Positions 14,748 to 22,385 of a stretch of DNA of 51,567 nt are shown one piece after another. The stretch is taken from positions 1-51,567 of the forward strand of contig NZ_JAHLPT010000017.1 of assembly GCF_018918025.1 (NCBI RefSeq). The letters are read 5' to 3'. The stretch is from Oscillibacter sp. MSJ-31. Lineage in GTDB: Bacteria > Bacillota > Clostridia > Oscillospirales > Oscillospiraceae. Position 1 is the stretch's first letter; each line of letters starts with the position of its first letter. The translations under genes were made by a program, and so were the position numbers. The notes under the pieces were generated by a model. That model saw only the letters and a list, made by a program, of their open reading frames with translations, was not told the DNA's origin and ran no database searches.

Positions 14748-16187
14748 TCACCTCGTTTCAAATTCGATGCTCAGGTCGCCGGGCGTGATGTAGAAATAGG
14801 CATACTCCATCTTCGGTGTGTTCGGCTCCCACAAAAGGCCGGCGGTATCGCCGCAGGCGGGGACGCGGACCGTGCGCTCGCCGCGCAGCATCGCCTCGCG
14901 CAGCAGCGTTTCCTGCGCCGCGACCGCGCGGCGCAGCGGGAGGTAGGAGAGGGTGTAAAAGACGAGCACCGCCGCGCAAAGTCCCGCGCAGAGCGGGAGG
15001 GCAAAGTCCGGCTTGAGGCCGCTTTCGGCGAGCAGGCTGAAGGCCGCGGCAAGCGTGAGCAGATAGCTCGCGTACAGGCAGCGCGGCCCGACGGGAGACA
15101 CGAACAGCAGCGGCAGCGCCGCGCTGAGCGACAAAAGCAGGAAAAAGCACCCCCGCGCGCGGAGCGCTCCCGCCGTCCAGCACAGCGTGCCGAGGATCGC
15201 GAGCAGGAACCACGCGAGGCAGAGCGCCGCGAGCGCGCCGTCCGAAAGACGGAGCAGCGTGTGCAGCGGCAAAGCCGCCGTGCAGGACAGCAGCGCCGCG
15301 AGCAGCGAGATGTCCGCTGCCCGCCTGCGTCCGCGCGCGAAAAAGAGCGTCAGCAGCGCCGCCACGGAGACATAGAGCACCGGGCAGTCCGCGAGCAGGA
15401 AACGGAACACCGTCGCGCTGTTTTTTTGCGCGGAGGCGAGCAGACCGGCAAGCCCGCCGGAAACGCCCGCGTGATACATACCGCCCCCGTGCAGGATGAC
15501 CGCGTAGGACGGCGAGGCGAACAGCAGCGCCGCGCCGCTGAGCGCGCCGAGCAGCCAGCACAAAAGCGAAGGTGAGAGCCTTCTCTCGCGGAGCAGATAC
15601 CAAAGCGTCATCAGTCCCGCCGCGCAGAGCGTGCAGAGGGTAACATTCTCGACAAAAAGCTGCGAGGCGAAGCCGAGCGCGAAGAGCGCGAGGCAGCGCG
15701 GTGCGCTCTCGCGCAGCGCCTTGCCCGCAAAGACCGCGTCGGTCAGCGCGAGGGCCGCGAGCAGACAGGCCACCGGCGGAACATAGTTGAAGTAGCCCGC
15801 CGCCCAGGGGTACGCCTCGCGGAAGAGCTCGCGCGGCAGCGTGAACACCGCCGCGGCGCACAGCAGCAGTCCTGCTGTGGAAGTCAGCTTGGAAACGCGC
15901 GCGAGCAGCGCGATGAGCACAAGCGTGATGAGCGCGCGCAGAAGGTCGCGCAGGATCGGGCGGCTGCCCGCGCTGTAAGCGAGGATGTTGCCGAGGATGC
16001 GGCCGTTCGTCGTGCGCCACTTTTCCGCGACAACGCACGCAAGGTCGCCGATGCTGTGCAGCGACGCGCCCAGCCCCTCGCGGAACCAGTCGTCCCCGCT
16101 GAGCGGGAAGGTGCGAAAGAGCGTAAAAAGCGCCGCGGCGAGCGCGAGCATGGTGAAAACGCGGAGCCGATCGGTCTCTCTTTTCAT
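14748..16187 (-). CDS. DUF6056-like multi-pass membrane protein, probable GT-C glycosyltransferase
   Basis: 479 residues with about eleven hydrophobic segments and a small C-terminal soluble tail. Near the N-terminus, after the first helix, it has PLSGDDWFREG (DD at about residues 31-32) and EKWRTTNGRILGN, matching the acidic first-loop motif and the WxxxNGR segment of DUF6056 and related GT-C-fold transferases that take sugars from polyprenyl-phosphate donors outside the membrane. It starts at ATG 16187 behind GGAGGCGGAG, only four bases before the UbiA-family gene begins. In context it could be the enzyme that uses the lipid-pentose made and flipped by its neighbours; the acceptor is unknown. 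Family assignment is moderately sure, the activity is inference. Confidence 0.72.
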   Translation of the reverse strand: MKRETDRLRVFTMLALAAALFTLFRTFPLSGDDWFREGLGASLHSIGDLACVVAEKWRTTNGRILGNILAYSAGSRPILRDLLRALITLVLIALLARVSKLTSTAGLLLCAAAVFTLPRELFREAYPWAAGYFNYVPPVACLLAALALTDAVFAGKALRESAPRCLALFALGFASQLFVENVTLCTLCAAGLMTLWYLLRERRLSPSLLCWLLGALSGAALLFASPSYAVILHGGGMYHAGVSGGLAGLLASAQKNSATVFRFLLADCPVLYVSVAALLTLFFARGRRRAADISLLAALLSCTAALPLHTLLRLSDGALAALCLAWFLLAILGTLCWTAGALRARGCFFLLLSLSAALPLLFVSPVGPRCLYASYLLTLAAAFSLLAESGLKPDFALPLCAGLCAAVLVFYTLSYLPLRRAVAAQETLLREAMLRGERTVRVPACGDTAGLLWEPNTPKMEYAYFYITPGDLSIEFETR

Positions 16188-16218
16188 TTCTCCGCCTCCT
16201 GATCGAAAGGTTTGTGTA

Positions 16219-17142
16219 TCAGATGTTTTTTTGTTCCGCTCGCGGCGTGCGCTCGGGCAGCGCGATGAGCACCGCCATCACCAGAATGGCAGCAAAGCCG
16301 AGAAGATCCTGCCACGCGAAGCTCGTGTGCAGCCAGAGCGCCGCGCACAGCGCCGCGCTGACCGGCTCGGTGCAGGCGAGCAGGCTTGCGCGCACGCCGC
16401 CGACGTCGCTCACGCCCTGCAGATAAAGCGTGAACGCCAGCGCCGTGCCGACAACGGAGATCTCCAGCGTGCCGAGCGCCACCGCGGCGTTGAGCGCGAC
16501 CGGGATCCGCCACGCCTGCGTGAGCACGAGCAGCACCACGCCGCCGATGAACATCCCGCAGCCCGTGCAGACGCTCACGGGATAGCGCCGAAGCAGATCG
16601 CCCGGCAGGAGCGTATAGAGCATCAGCGACACCGCCGCGCACAGGCCCCAGAAGAGCGCCTGCGGCGAGAGCGCGAGCGCGGTCAGGCTGCCGTGGGTCG
16701 CAAGCAAAAAAGCGCCGAGGAGCGCGAGCACGAGCGCAGCGCCCTCGCGCCGCGTCGGCAGGCGGCGCGCACGCAGGCACACCCAAAGTAAAATGAGCGC
16801 CTGTCCCATATACTGCAGCACTGTGGCGGTCGCGCTGTTGGAGTAGCGGATGGCGGCGAGGTAGGTATATTGGCAGGTCATCAGTCCGCCGACGGAGAAG
16901 AGCACGAGCCGCAGCGCGTCGCGCCGGTCCGACCAAATGGTCCGAAGCTGCAGGCGGTGCCTTACGAGCGCGCCGCCGAGCAGCACCGCGCCGGCCAGAA
17001 ACATCCGCACCACGGTCAGCCATCCGCTGTCCACGCCCTGACAGGTGAAGAGATACTGTCCCACCGTGCCGGACGCGCCCCAGCACACGCCGCCGAGCGC
17101 CGCGCACAAAAAGCCGCGCAGCGTCCTCTTTTTTTCGTCCAT
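16219..17142 (-). CDS. EamA/DMT superfamily transporter
   Basis: 307 residues, about ten helices in two EamA repeats. Family signs are CAALGGVCWGASGTVGQYL in the first helix, the TYLAAIRYSNSATATVLQY segment closing the first repeat, and GTALAFTLYLQGVSDVGGV with ASLLACTEPVSAALCA in the second, as in RhaT/YdcZ-like metabolite exporters. ATG 17142 is chosen for a GGGAGGGCG site; the frame is open upstream but without one. It is the first gene of the leftward membrane operon, ending 31 bp before the GT-C-like gene. It may be part of the same pathway or a separate drug/metabolite exporter; the substrate is not evident. Confidence 0.88.
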   Translation of the reverse strand: MDEKKRTLRGFLCAALGGVCWGASGTVGQYLFTCQGVDSGWLTVVRMFLAGAVLLGGALVRHRLQLRTIWSDRRDALRLVLFSVGGLMTCQYTYLAAIRYSNSATATVLQYMGQALILLWVCLRARRLPTRREGAALVLALLGAFLLATHGSLTALALSPQALFWGLCAAVSLMLYTLLPGDLLRRYPVSVCTGCGMFIGGVVLLVLTQAWRIPVALNAAVALGTLEISVVGTALAFTLYLQGVSDVGGVRASLLACTEPVSAALCAALWLHTSFAWQDLLGFAAILVMAVLIALPERTPRAEQKNI

Positions 17143-17219
17143 ACACGCCCTCCCGCGATTATCTTTGCCCATTGTAGCAGACCGTGCGCCGCTTTTCAAG
17201 CGCCGTGCGCGTCTTTGCA

Positions 17220-17247
17220 CATATTCGCTCCCCGCGTTGCATAGATT
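17220..17247 (+). promoter_or_regulatory. Sigma-E-type sporulation promoter of spoIIID
   Basis: CATATT (17220-17225), 14-bp spacer, CATAGATT (17240-17247), resembling the mother-cell sigma-E consensus (ATATT and CATACANT, 14 bp apart). In Bacillus subtilis spoIIID is a sigma-E target, which fits. No vegetative promoter of similar quality is visible here. Confidence 0.6.
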
Positions 17248-17277
17248 GAAGCAACTCGAATAGGGAGTGTTTCATTC

Positions 17278-17526
17278 ATGAAGGGTAATATTGAAGAGCG
17301 GGCCTGCGATCTGGCAGTTTACATCATAGAAAACCGCACCACGGTGCGCGCCGCAGCCAAGAAGTTCGGTGTCAGTAAATCGACCGTCCACAAGGACATT
17401 CAGGACCGGCTTCCGCAGATCAACCACAGCCTCTACCTTCAGGTCAAGGAGATCCTTGAGATCAACAAAGCCCAGCGGCACATCCGCGGCGGCATCGCCA
17501 CGAGAAAAAAATATAAGGGAGCTTGA
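17278..17526 (+). CDS. spoIIID: Stage III sporulation transcriptional regulator SpoIIID
   Basis: 82 residues, full length for SpoIIID. The whole sequence matches the family: ERACDLAVYIIENRTTVRAA, the helix-turn-helix KKFGVSKSTVHKDIQDRLP, and the basic C-terminal region RHIRGGIATRKKYKG that contacts the minor groove. SpoIIID is a mother-cell DNA-binding protein that activates and represses genes during endospore formation, acting between sigma-E and sigma-K. Start ATG 17278 has AGGGAGTG upstream and a sigma-E-like promoter. It is a one-gene unit with a following terminator. Its presence shows that the host lineage sporulates or recently did. Confidence 0.96.
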   Translation: MKGNIEERACDLAVYIIENRTTVRAAAKKFGVSKSTVHKDIQDRLPQINHSLYLQVKEILEINKAQRHIRGGIATRKKYKGA

Positions 17527-17580
17527 AACTTTTTCCTCTGAATTTCGTCAAATAAAAGCAGAAACCGATCAAACACCGCA

Positions 17581-17626
17581 CGGCCGGCCTGCCTTTTTCC
17601 TCCGCCGGCCGCGCAAGCTCTTTTTC
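17581..17626 (+). terminator. Terminator of spoIIID
   Basis: Stem CGGCCGGC (17581-17588) and GCCGGCCG (17604-17611), 15-nt loop, followed about 9 bases later by TTTTT. Confidence 0.6.
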
Positions 17627-17630
17627 CCTC

Positions 17631-17659
17631 TTGTAGTTTGTTGACATAATGAGTATAAT
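17631..17659 (+). promoter_or_regulatory. Promoter of the LCP gene
   Basis: TTGTAG (17631-17636), 17-bp spacer, TATAAT (17654-17659), 49 bp before the start codon. A TTGACA lies inside the spacer (17641-17646) but is only 7 bp from the -10. Confidence 0.6.
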
Positions 17660-17708
17660 GGCAGTATTCCCCTGTTTTCGACAATAACGGAAAGGACCGT
17701 ATCCCGCC

Positions 17709-18722
17709 ATGCAGAAAAAAAATCCCGCGAAGCGCCGCCCCGAGCGCCTTGTGGTCACACTGTTATCCCTGCTCTTTTTATCGACCGCTGTGTTTGCGAC
17801 GGTCAAATATGTCTTTCGCGCGCCCGAGCTTGACACGGACAAGCCCGTTGTAACGCCGGACGGCACGGCAAGCGCGGACGTCGACCGGACCGACACGGAC
17901 GAGCCCGACGCTCCGGGCCGCACACGCCGCGAATACTGCTACAACATTCTCGTCTCCGGGCTTGACGACGACAACGGCGGCAGCGACACGAACATCCTCG
18001 TCCGCTTCGACGTGCCGAACAAGCGCATCGACCTTGTGAGTCTCCCGCGCGATACGCTGCTGCACAATGAATACCGCAACAACAAGCTCAACTTCGCCTA
18101 CGCCAAGGGCGGCACGGAGCTGCTGATGAGTCAGATCGAAAATCTGCTCGGCGTGCCGGTGGATTTTTATGTCACAGTCAATCTCAAGGGCTTCATCGCG
18201 CTGGTCGATCAGATCGACGGCGTGGATTTTGACATTCCCATCAACATGGATTACGACGACCCCTATCAGGACCTGCACATTCACTTCACCAAAGGCCCGC
18301 GCCATCTCAACGGGCAAGAGGCGATGGAGGTCGTCCGCTTCCGCCACAACAACGACGGCACCGGCTACGGCACGGAGGACATCGGCCGCATCGGCACCCA
18401 GCAGGCCTTCCTCAAGGCGGTCGCCAAGCAGCTGCTGCAGATCGGCAACGTCAAGAACATCCCCGCGCTGGTGGATATTTTCTACACCTACGTCAAGACC
18501 GACCTCACGACCGGCAACCTCGTCTGGCTCGGCAACGAGGCGCTGAACATCGGCACCGAAAACATCCACTTTGCCACCCTCCCCGGCGACGGCTCCGGCT
18601 ATTACAACAAGCAGTCGGTCTATGTGCTCGACGCGCAGGCGACCTGCGACCTGGTCAACGAGGCCCTCAATCCCTACAATGAGGCGCTCACGCTGGAGGA
18701 TATGGATATCCTCGTCCCCTGA
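17709..18722 (+). CDS. LytR-CpsA-Psr (LCP) family cell-wall glycopolymer ligase
   Basis: 337 residues: a basic cytoplasmic start, one membrane anchor (residues ~15-33), an acidic linker, then the LCP catalytic domain (~75-240). Motifs are GGSDTNILVRFD, IDLVSLPRDTLL (the arginine-aspartate pair that holds pyrophosphate and magnesium), GVDFDIP, and VVRFRHNNDGTGYGTEDIGRIGTQQAFL with the second set of conserved arginines. LCP enzymes attach teichoic acid, capsule or other lipid-linked glycopolymers to peptidoglycan on the outer face of the membrane. It is followed 20 bp later by an S-layer/transglutaminase exoprotein on the same transcript. Start ATG 17709 is 13 bp from GGAAAGGA, a little long. 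Confidence 0.93.
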   Translation: MQKKNPAKRRPERLVVTLLSLLFLSTAVFATVKYVFRAPELDTDKPVVTPDGTASADVDRTDTDEPDAPGRTRREYCYNILVSGLDDDNGGSDTNILVRFDVPNKRIDLVSLPRDTLLHNEYRNNKLNFAYAKGGTELLMSQIENLLGVPVDFYVTVNLKGFIALVDQIDGVDFDIPINMDYDDPYQDLHIHFTKGPRHLNGQEAMEVVRFRHNNDGTGYGTEDIGRIGTQQAFLKAVAKQLLQIGNVKNIPALVDIFYTYVKTDLTTGNLVWLGNEALNIGTENIHFATLPGDGSGYYNKQSVYVLDAQATCDLVNEALNPYNEALTLEDMDILVP

Positions 18723-18742
18723 CGAGATAAGGAGTAAGCACC

Positions 18743-20224
18743 ATGAAAAAACGGCTTTTGCTTTTCCTCTGCATCTTTACCCTGCTACTCTCCACCGCCG
18801 CGCAGGCGGAGGACGTGACAGCGGACGTCCCCGCGCCCGCTCCTTCGGCGGAGAAGGCGGACACGCTCTCCCCCTTTGCGCGCACGCGAAGCTACGACGG
18901 GCGCTTCGCGGATGTGGACGCCTCGGCGTGGTATCACGACGCCGTCGCTGCGCTGTACGAATACGGTCTGACCGAGGGCGTGAGCAGCAGCGCTTACGCG
19001 CCGGAGGGGAGCGTCACCATTGCCGAGCTGGTGACCTTTGCCGCGCGTCTGCACGCGCTTGAGCGCGGTGCGGCGATCCCCGCGGCGGCAGCCGGCGAGG
19101 CTTGGTACCGGCCCTATGTGCTCTATCTCAAGGCTGAGAAATGCCTCGGCGACGAGCTTGACGGCCACTATCCGGAGGCCGCGACACGCGCGCAGATGGC
19201 AGGTGTGCTGGCCCCCGCGCTCAGCGCGGAGTGCTACGACGAGCGCAACGCCGAGGCCGTGACCGTCGGCTATGCCTCGCACCGCCGCATCACCGATGTG
19301 GACGATTACACGCCCTATCAGGGCGATATTCTCCGGCTCTACAAATGGGGCATCGTGGGCGGCGTGGACGAGGACGGCTCCTTCCATCCGAATGATACGC
19401 TCAAGCGCAGCGAGCTCGCGGCACTGGTCGTGCGCATGGTCGAGCCGTCCGCGCGCCTGACGCTCTCGTGGCAAAATCTTTCCTATCGCTCCGCCGCGGG
19501 CACAGCCTGGGGCGACCTGATCGCGGCGCCCGCCGAGGTCACCGCCGCGCCGACAGCCGACGACGCCAACGCCATCGACGCGCTGATCCGAAAGATGCTC
19601 CACGACGGCGCCGACAGCATCACTCTGCAATACAACCGTACGCTGACCAACGAGGAGGTCGCAAAGCTCACCCGCGCTTTTACAGTCGGCGTCAAGCGCC
19701 ATTGCGAGCAGATGTACAACTCCACCTCCTGCCGCAGCTATTCCTCCGGCAAGGTGCTGCTGACCTTCTCCTCCACAGCCTGCGACGGCGCGCAGCTCAA
19801 AAAATACCGTGAGGAGACACTCGCCCGCGCGATCCTCGTCCACGACGCGCTGTGGGAGAGCGGCTATCTGACGGGCGACATGACGCAGTATGAGCTGGCG
19901 CGGGCCTACTACGTCTGGCTTTGCAACAACTGCGTCTACGACGAGGGGACCGTCTCCAGCAGCTCCCTGAGTCATCTGGCGTACAGCGCACTGGTGGACG
20001 GCGTAGCCGTCTGCGACGGCTACACGGGAGCATACGACCTTCTGCTGCGGCTCGAGGGCATCGAGTGCACCGCGCTTATGAACGCCGACCACATCTGGAC
20101 CGTCGCGGAGCTTGACGGCAAGACCTATCACATCGACACGACCTGGGGCGATCAGGGCACGCGCGTGGACATGAGCTTCTTCGGCATGACCGAGACGCAG
20201 TCCCGTGCCAAGCACGCATGGTAA
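18743..20224 (+). CDS. Exported SLH-domain protein with transglutaminase-like domain
   Basis: 493 residues. Signal peptide 1-22 (MKKRLLLFLC..., cleavage after AQA). Three S-layer homology repeats follow (FADVDASAWYHDAVAALYEYG at about 53-73, a degenerate one around WYRPYVLYLKAEKC, and ITDVDDYTPYQGDILRLYKWGIVGG at about 190), which anchor proteins to pyruvylated wall polymers. The C-terminal domain is transglutaminase/protease-like with the triad cysteine in VAVCDGYTGAYDLLL (about residue 422), histidine in DHIWTV (about 449) and aspartate in HIDTTWGD (about 464). Such domains crosslink or cleave wall-associated proteins. It is the second gene of the LCP operon, so both probably act in assembling the cell envelope. 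Upstream ribosome binding site: GATAAGGAGTAAG. Confidence 0.9.
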   Translation: MKKRLLLFLCIFTLLLSTAAQAEDVTADVPAPAPSAEKADTLSPFARTRSYDGRFADVDASAWYHDAVAALYEYGLTEGVSSSAYAPEGSVTIAELVTFAARLHALERGAAIPAAAAGEAWYRPYVLYLKAEKCLGDELDGHYPEAATRAQMAGVLAPALSAECYDERNAEAVTVGYASHRRITDVDDYTPYQGDILRLYKWGIVGGVDEDGSFHPNDTLKRSELAALVVRMVEPSARLTLSWQNLSYRSAAGTAWGDLIAAPAEVTAAPTADDANAIDALIRKMLHDGADSITLQYNRTLTNEEVAKLTRAFTVGVKRHCEQMYNSTSCRSYSSGKVLLTFSSTACDGAQLKKYREETLARAILVHDALWESGYLTGDMTQYELARAYYVWLCNNCVYDEGTVSSSSLSHLAYSALVDGVAVCDGYTGAYDLLLRLEGIECTALMNADHIWTVAELDGKTYHIDTTWGDQGTRVDMSFFGMTETQSRAKHAW

Positions 20225-20235
20225 AAGTCGACCGA

Positions 20236-20272
20236 TAAAAAAGCAGCGGCTGCATCGCAGCCGCTGCTTTTT
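20236..20272. terminator. Bidirectional terminator
   Basis: 12-bp stem AGCAGCGGCTGC (20242-20253) and GCAGCCGCTGCT (20257-20268), loop ATC, with A-run before and T-run after. It lies between the SLH gene and the convergent nucleoside-transporter operon. Confidence 0.92.
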
Positions 20273-20289
20273 GCCGTGTTGATATGTTT

Positions 20290-21231
20290 TCAGCGCTGGC
20301 CCTTGTCGTAGGGGATGCCCTCCGCCTTGGGAGCGCGGGAGCGCTTGGAGGTGAACGCCAGCACGATGAGGGAGATGATGTAGGGCATCATGTTGTACAC
20401 CGGACTGGGGATGTTCATCGCCGCGAGGAAGCCGAAGCCCATGTAGACATTCGAGAGCGCGCGGAACAGACCGAAGAGGAGCGCTGCGAGCGCGATGCGC
20501 TGGGGCTTCCACTGTCCGAAGATCATGACCGCGAGGGACAGGAAGCCGAAGCCTGCCACGCCGTACTCAAAGCGCCATTCGGAAACGCCGGCGGTGATGA
20601 ACACGATGCCGCCGATGCCGCCGAGGAAGCCGGAGATCAGCACGCCCGCCCAGCGCATCTTGTAGACGTTGATGCCCACGCTGTCCGCCGCTTGCGGATG
20701 CTCGCCGCACGCCATCAGGCGCAGGCCGAAGCGGGTCTTATAGAGCAGGACGTAGGACGCGGCGAGCAGCAGCGCGGTCACGAGCATGAACCAGCTGAAC
20801 TCGAACGAGCCGAGATTGACGGTGAACGCCTTCTTCGCACCGGCATACTGCACGATGGAGGAAACGTCATCGGGATTCGCAGCGGTGTTGATGGCCTTGA
20901 CAATGACCGTCGCGCCCGCGGTGCCGAGCAGATTCAGCGCGGTGCCGACAAGCGTCTGGTCCGCCTTGAAGTTGATGCAGGCTACGGCCAGCAGGCAGGA
21001 ATAGATCATGCCGACCAACGCCGAAATAGCCAGAACGCCGAGGATCATCACGATGGCGGGCACATTGGGCGAAATGTAGCGCATTGCCAGCGCGCCGCCG
21101 AGGGCGCCCATGATCATAATACCCTCAAGGCCGAGGTTGATGACGCCGGAGTGCTCCGCGAAGCAGCCGCCGAGGGCGACCAGGATCAGCACGGAAGCAA
21201 AGATCAGGGTGTATTGCAGCAGCAGTACCAT
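20290..21231 (-). CDS. nupQ: Nucleoside ABC transporter permease, NupQ-like
   Basis: 313 residues, about eight helices, of the branched-chain-type (BPD_transp_2) permease family. GVINLGLEGIMIMGALGGALA near residue 30 and the EAA-like ACGEHPQAADSVGINVYKMRWAG loop are signatures of the second permease of BMP-dependent nucleoside importers. It begins with ATG overlapping the TAA of the other permease gene (TAATG), with GGAAAGGAGG inside that gene. It is the last gene of nupO-nupP-nupQ. By homology with B. subtilis NupNOPQ it should form a heterodimeric channel for purine or other nucleosides; the same family also carries riboflavin or autoinducer-like sugars, so the substrate is inferred from neighbouring DeoC/DeoD genes. 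Confidence 0.92.
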   Translation of the reverse strand: MVLLLQYTLIFASVLILVALGGCFAEHSGVINLGLEGIMIMGALGGALAMRYISPNVPAIVMILGVLAISALVGMIYSCLLAVACINFKADQTLVGTALNLLGTAGATVIVKAINTAANPDDVSSIVQYAGAKKAFTVNLGSFEFSWFMLVTALLLAASYVLLYKTRFGLRLMACGEHPQAADSVGINVYKMRWAGVLISGFLGGIGGIVFITAGVSEWRFEYGVAGFGFLSLAVMIFGQWKPQRIALAALLFGLFRALSNVYMGFGFLAAMNIPSPVYNMMPYIISLIVLAFTSKRSRAPKAEGIPYDKGQR

Positions 21232-22385
21232 TACTGATCGCCTCCTTTCCCGGCCTCAGCCCGGGCCTGCGCTTCGGCTGCCCTGGCCTTCAATGCCGCC
21301 TTCTCCTCACGCTTGGCCGCGTAGGAATTCATCGCGTGCTTCATGAACAGCACGAAGCCGCAGAGATAGATGATGAGCGCCGAGATCAGATCGGAGATCT
21401 GCGCGCAGTACATGGACTTATCCACATACGCGCCGCCCGCCGTGATGTGCTGGATAAAGAACGAGGCGAGCACGGTGCCGATGGGGTTCAATCCGCCGAG
21501 GAAGGCCGCGGCGATGCCGTTGAAGCCCATCGCGGGGACGGAGGAGGTGGAGCACTGCCACTGCTCATATCCGGTGAGGTAGAGCATCGCCGCGCCCATG
21601 CCGGCGAGCGCGCCGGAGATCATAAGACTGAGAATGACGTTGCGCTTTTCCGCCATGCCGCAGTATTTGGCGGCATTCTTGTTGTAGCCGGTGGCCTTGA
21701 GCTCATAGCCGAACTTCGTCTTTTCCAGCACGACCCACACGAGGATCGCCATCAGCACGGACAGCGGGATCGCGAGACCGACGTACTGGTTGTTGTTGAA
21801 CAGCGCGCCGAGCCCCAGCGAGGGCAGCACGGCGGATTCGTTGATGTGTGCGAGCACCTTGGTGTAGGGGCTGGCGTCCTCCTTCACCGTGGTGAGGAGC
21901 ATATTGGTCAGATACAGCACGATCCAGTTGAGCATGATGCCGGAAATGACCTCGTTGACGTTGCAGTAGGACTTGAGCAGGCCGGAAATGCCGCCGAGGA
22001 TCGCGCCGCCGCAAATGGCGAGCAGCATACACGGAAGCCAGCTCCAGCCGAGGCCGAGCGCCGCGTACAGGCTCAGCGCCACGCCGGCGCAGTACTGTCC
22101 GGCTGCACCGATGTTAAAGAGGCCCACCTTGTAGGCAAACAGGATCGCCAGCGCGCACATCAGCAGCGGCGCGGTCTTGACGAGCGTATTGCCGAAATAT
22201 TTCAGCTGCGAGGCGGGGCGGTTGTAGGTCATAAAGTTCTTGATGACCGTAAGAATGGCCTCGCCCGCACCCGCGGGATTGATGAGCAGCAGCACAAGGT
22301 AGCCGAGGAACAGTCCCAGCACGATGCACAGGAGGGAGGCCAGCAGCGACTGGAAGCCGCCGCTTTTGAAAATATTCTTTTTCAT
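21231..22385 (-). CDS. nupP: Nucleoside ABC transporter permease, NupP-like
   Basis: 384 residues, with an extended N-terminal helix and a charged alanine-rich C-terminal tail (EEKAALKARAAEAQARAEAG). Core motifs LFNIGAAGQYCAGV and ELKATGYNKNAAKYCGMAEKRNV (the cytoplasmic coupling loop) match the longer permease of BMP-type nucleoside importers. Start ATG overlaps the nupO stop (ATGA). It pairs with the downstream permease and is energised by NupO. The alanine/glutamate tail is longer than I expect for the family and is probably a cytoplasmic coiled-coil of no known role. Confidence 0.92.
   Translation of the reverse strand: MKKNIFKSGGFQSLLASLLCIVLGLFLGYLVLLLINPAGAGEAILTVIKNFMTYNRPASQLKYFGNTLVKTAPLLMCALAILFAYKVGLFNIGAAGQYCAGVALSLYAALGLGWSWLPCMLLAICGGAILGGISGLLKSYCNVNEVISGIMLNWIVLYLTNMLLTTVKEDASPYTKVLAHINESAVLPSLGLGALFNNNQYVGLAIPLSVLMAILVWVVLEKTKFGYELKATGYNKNAAKYCGMAEKRNVILSLMISGALAGMGAAMLYLTGYEQWQCSTSSVPAMGFNGIAAAFLGGLNPIGTVLASFFIQHITAGGAYVDKSMYCAQISDLISALIIYLCGFVLFMKHAMNSYAAKREEKAALKARAAEAQARAEAGKGGDQ

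Noticed and set aside
16184-17146. Alternative 320-codon minus-strand frame over the DMT transporter
   Set aside because: Alanine/arginine-rich frame-shifted shadow; the EamA frame has helices, family motifs and a ribosome binding site.
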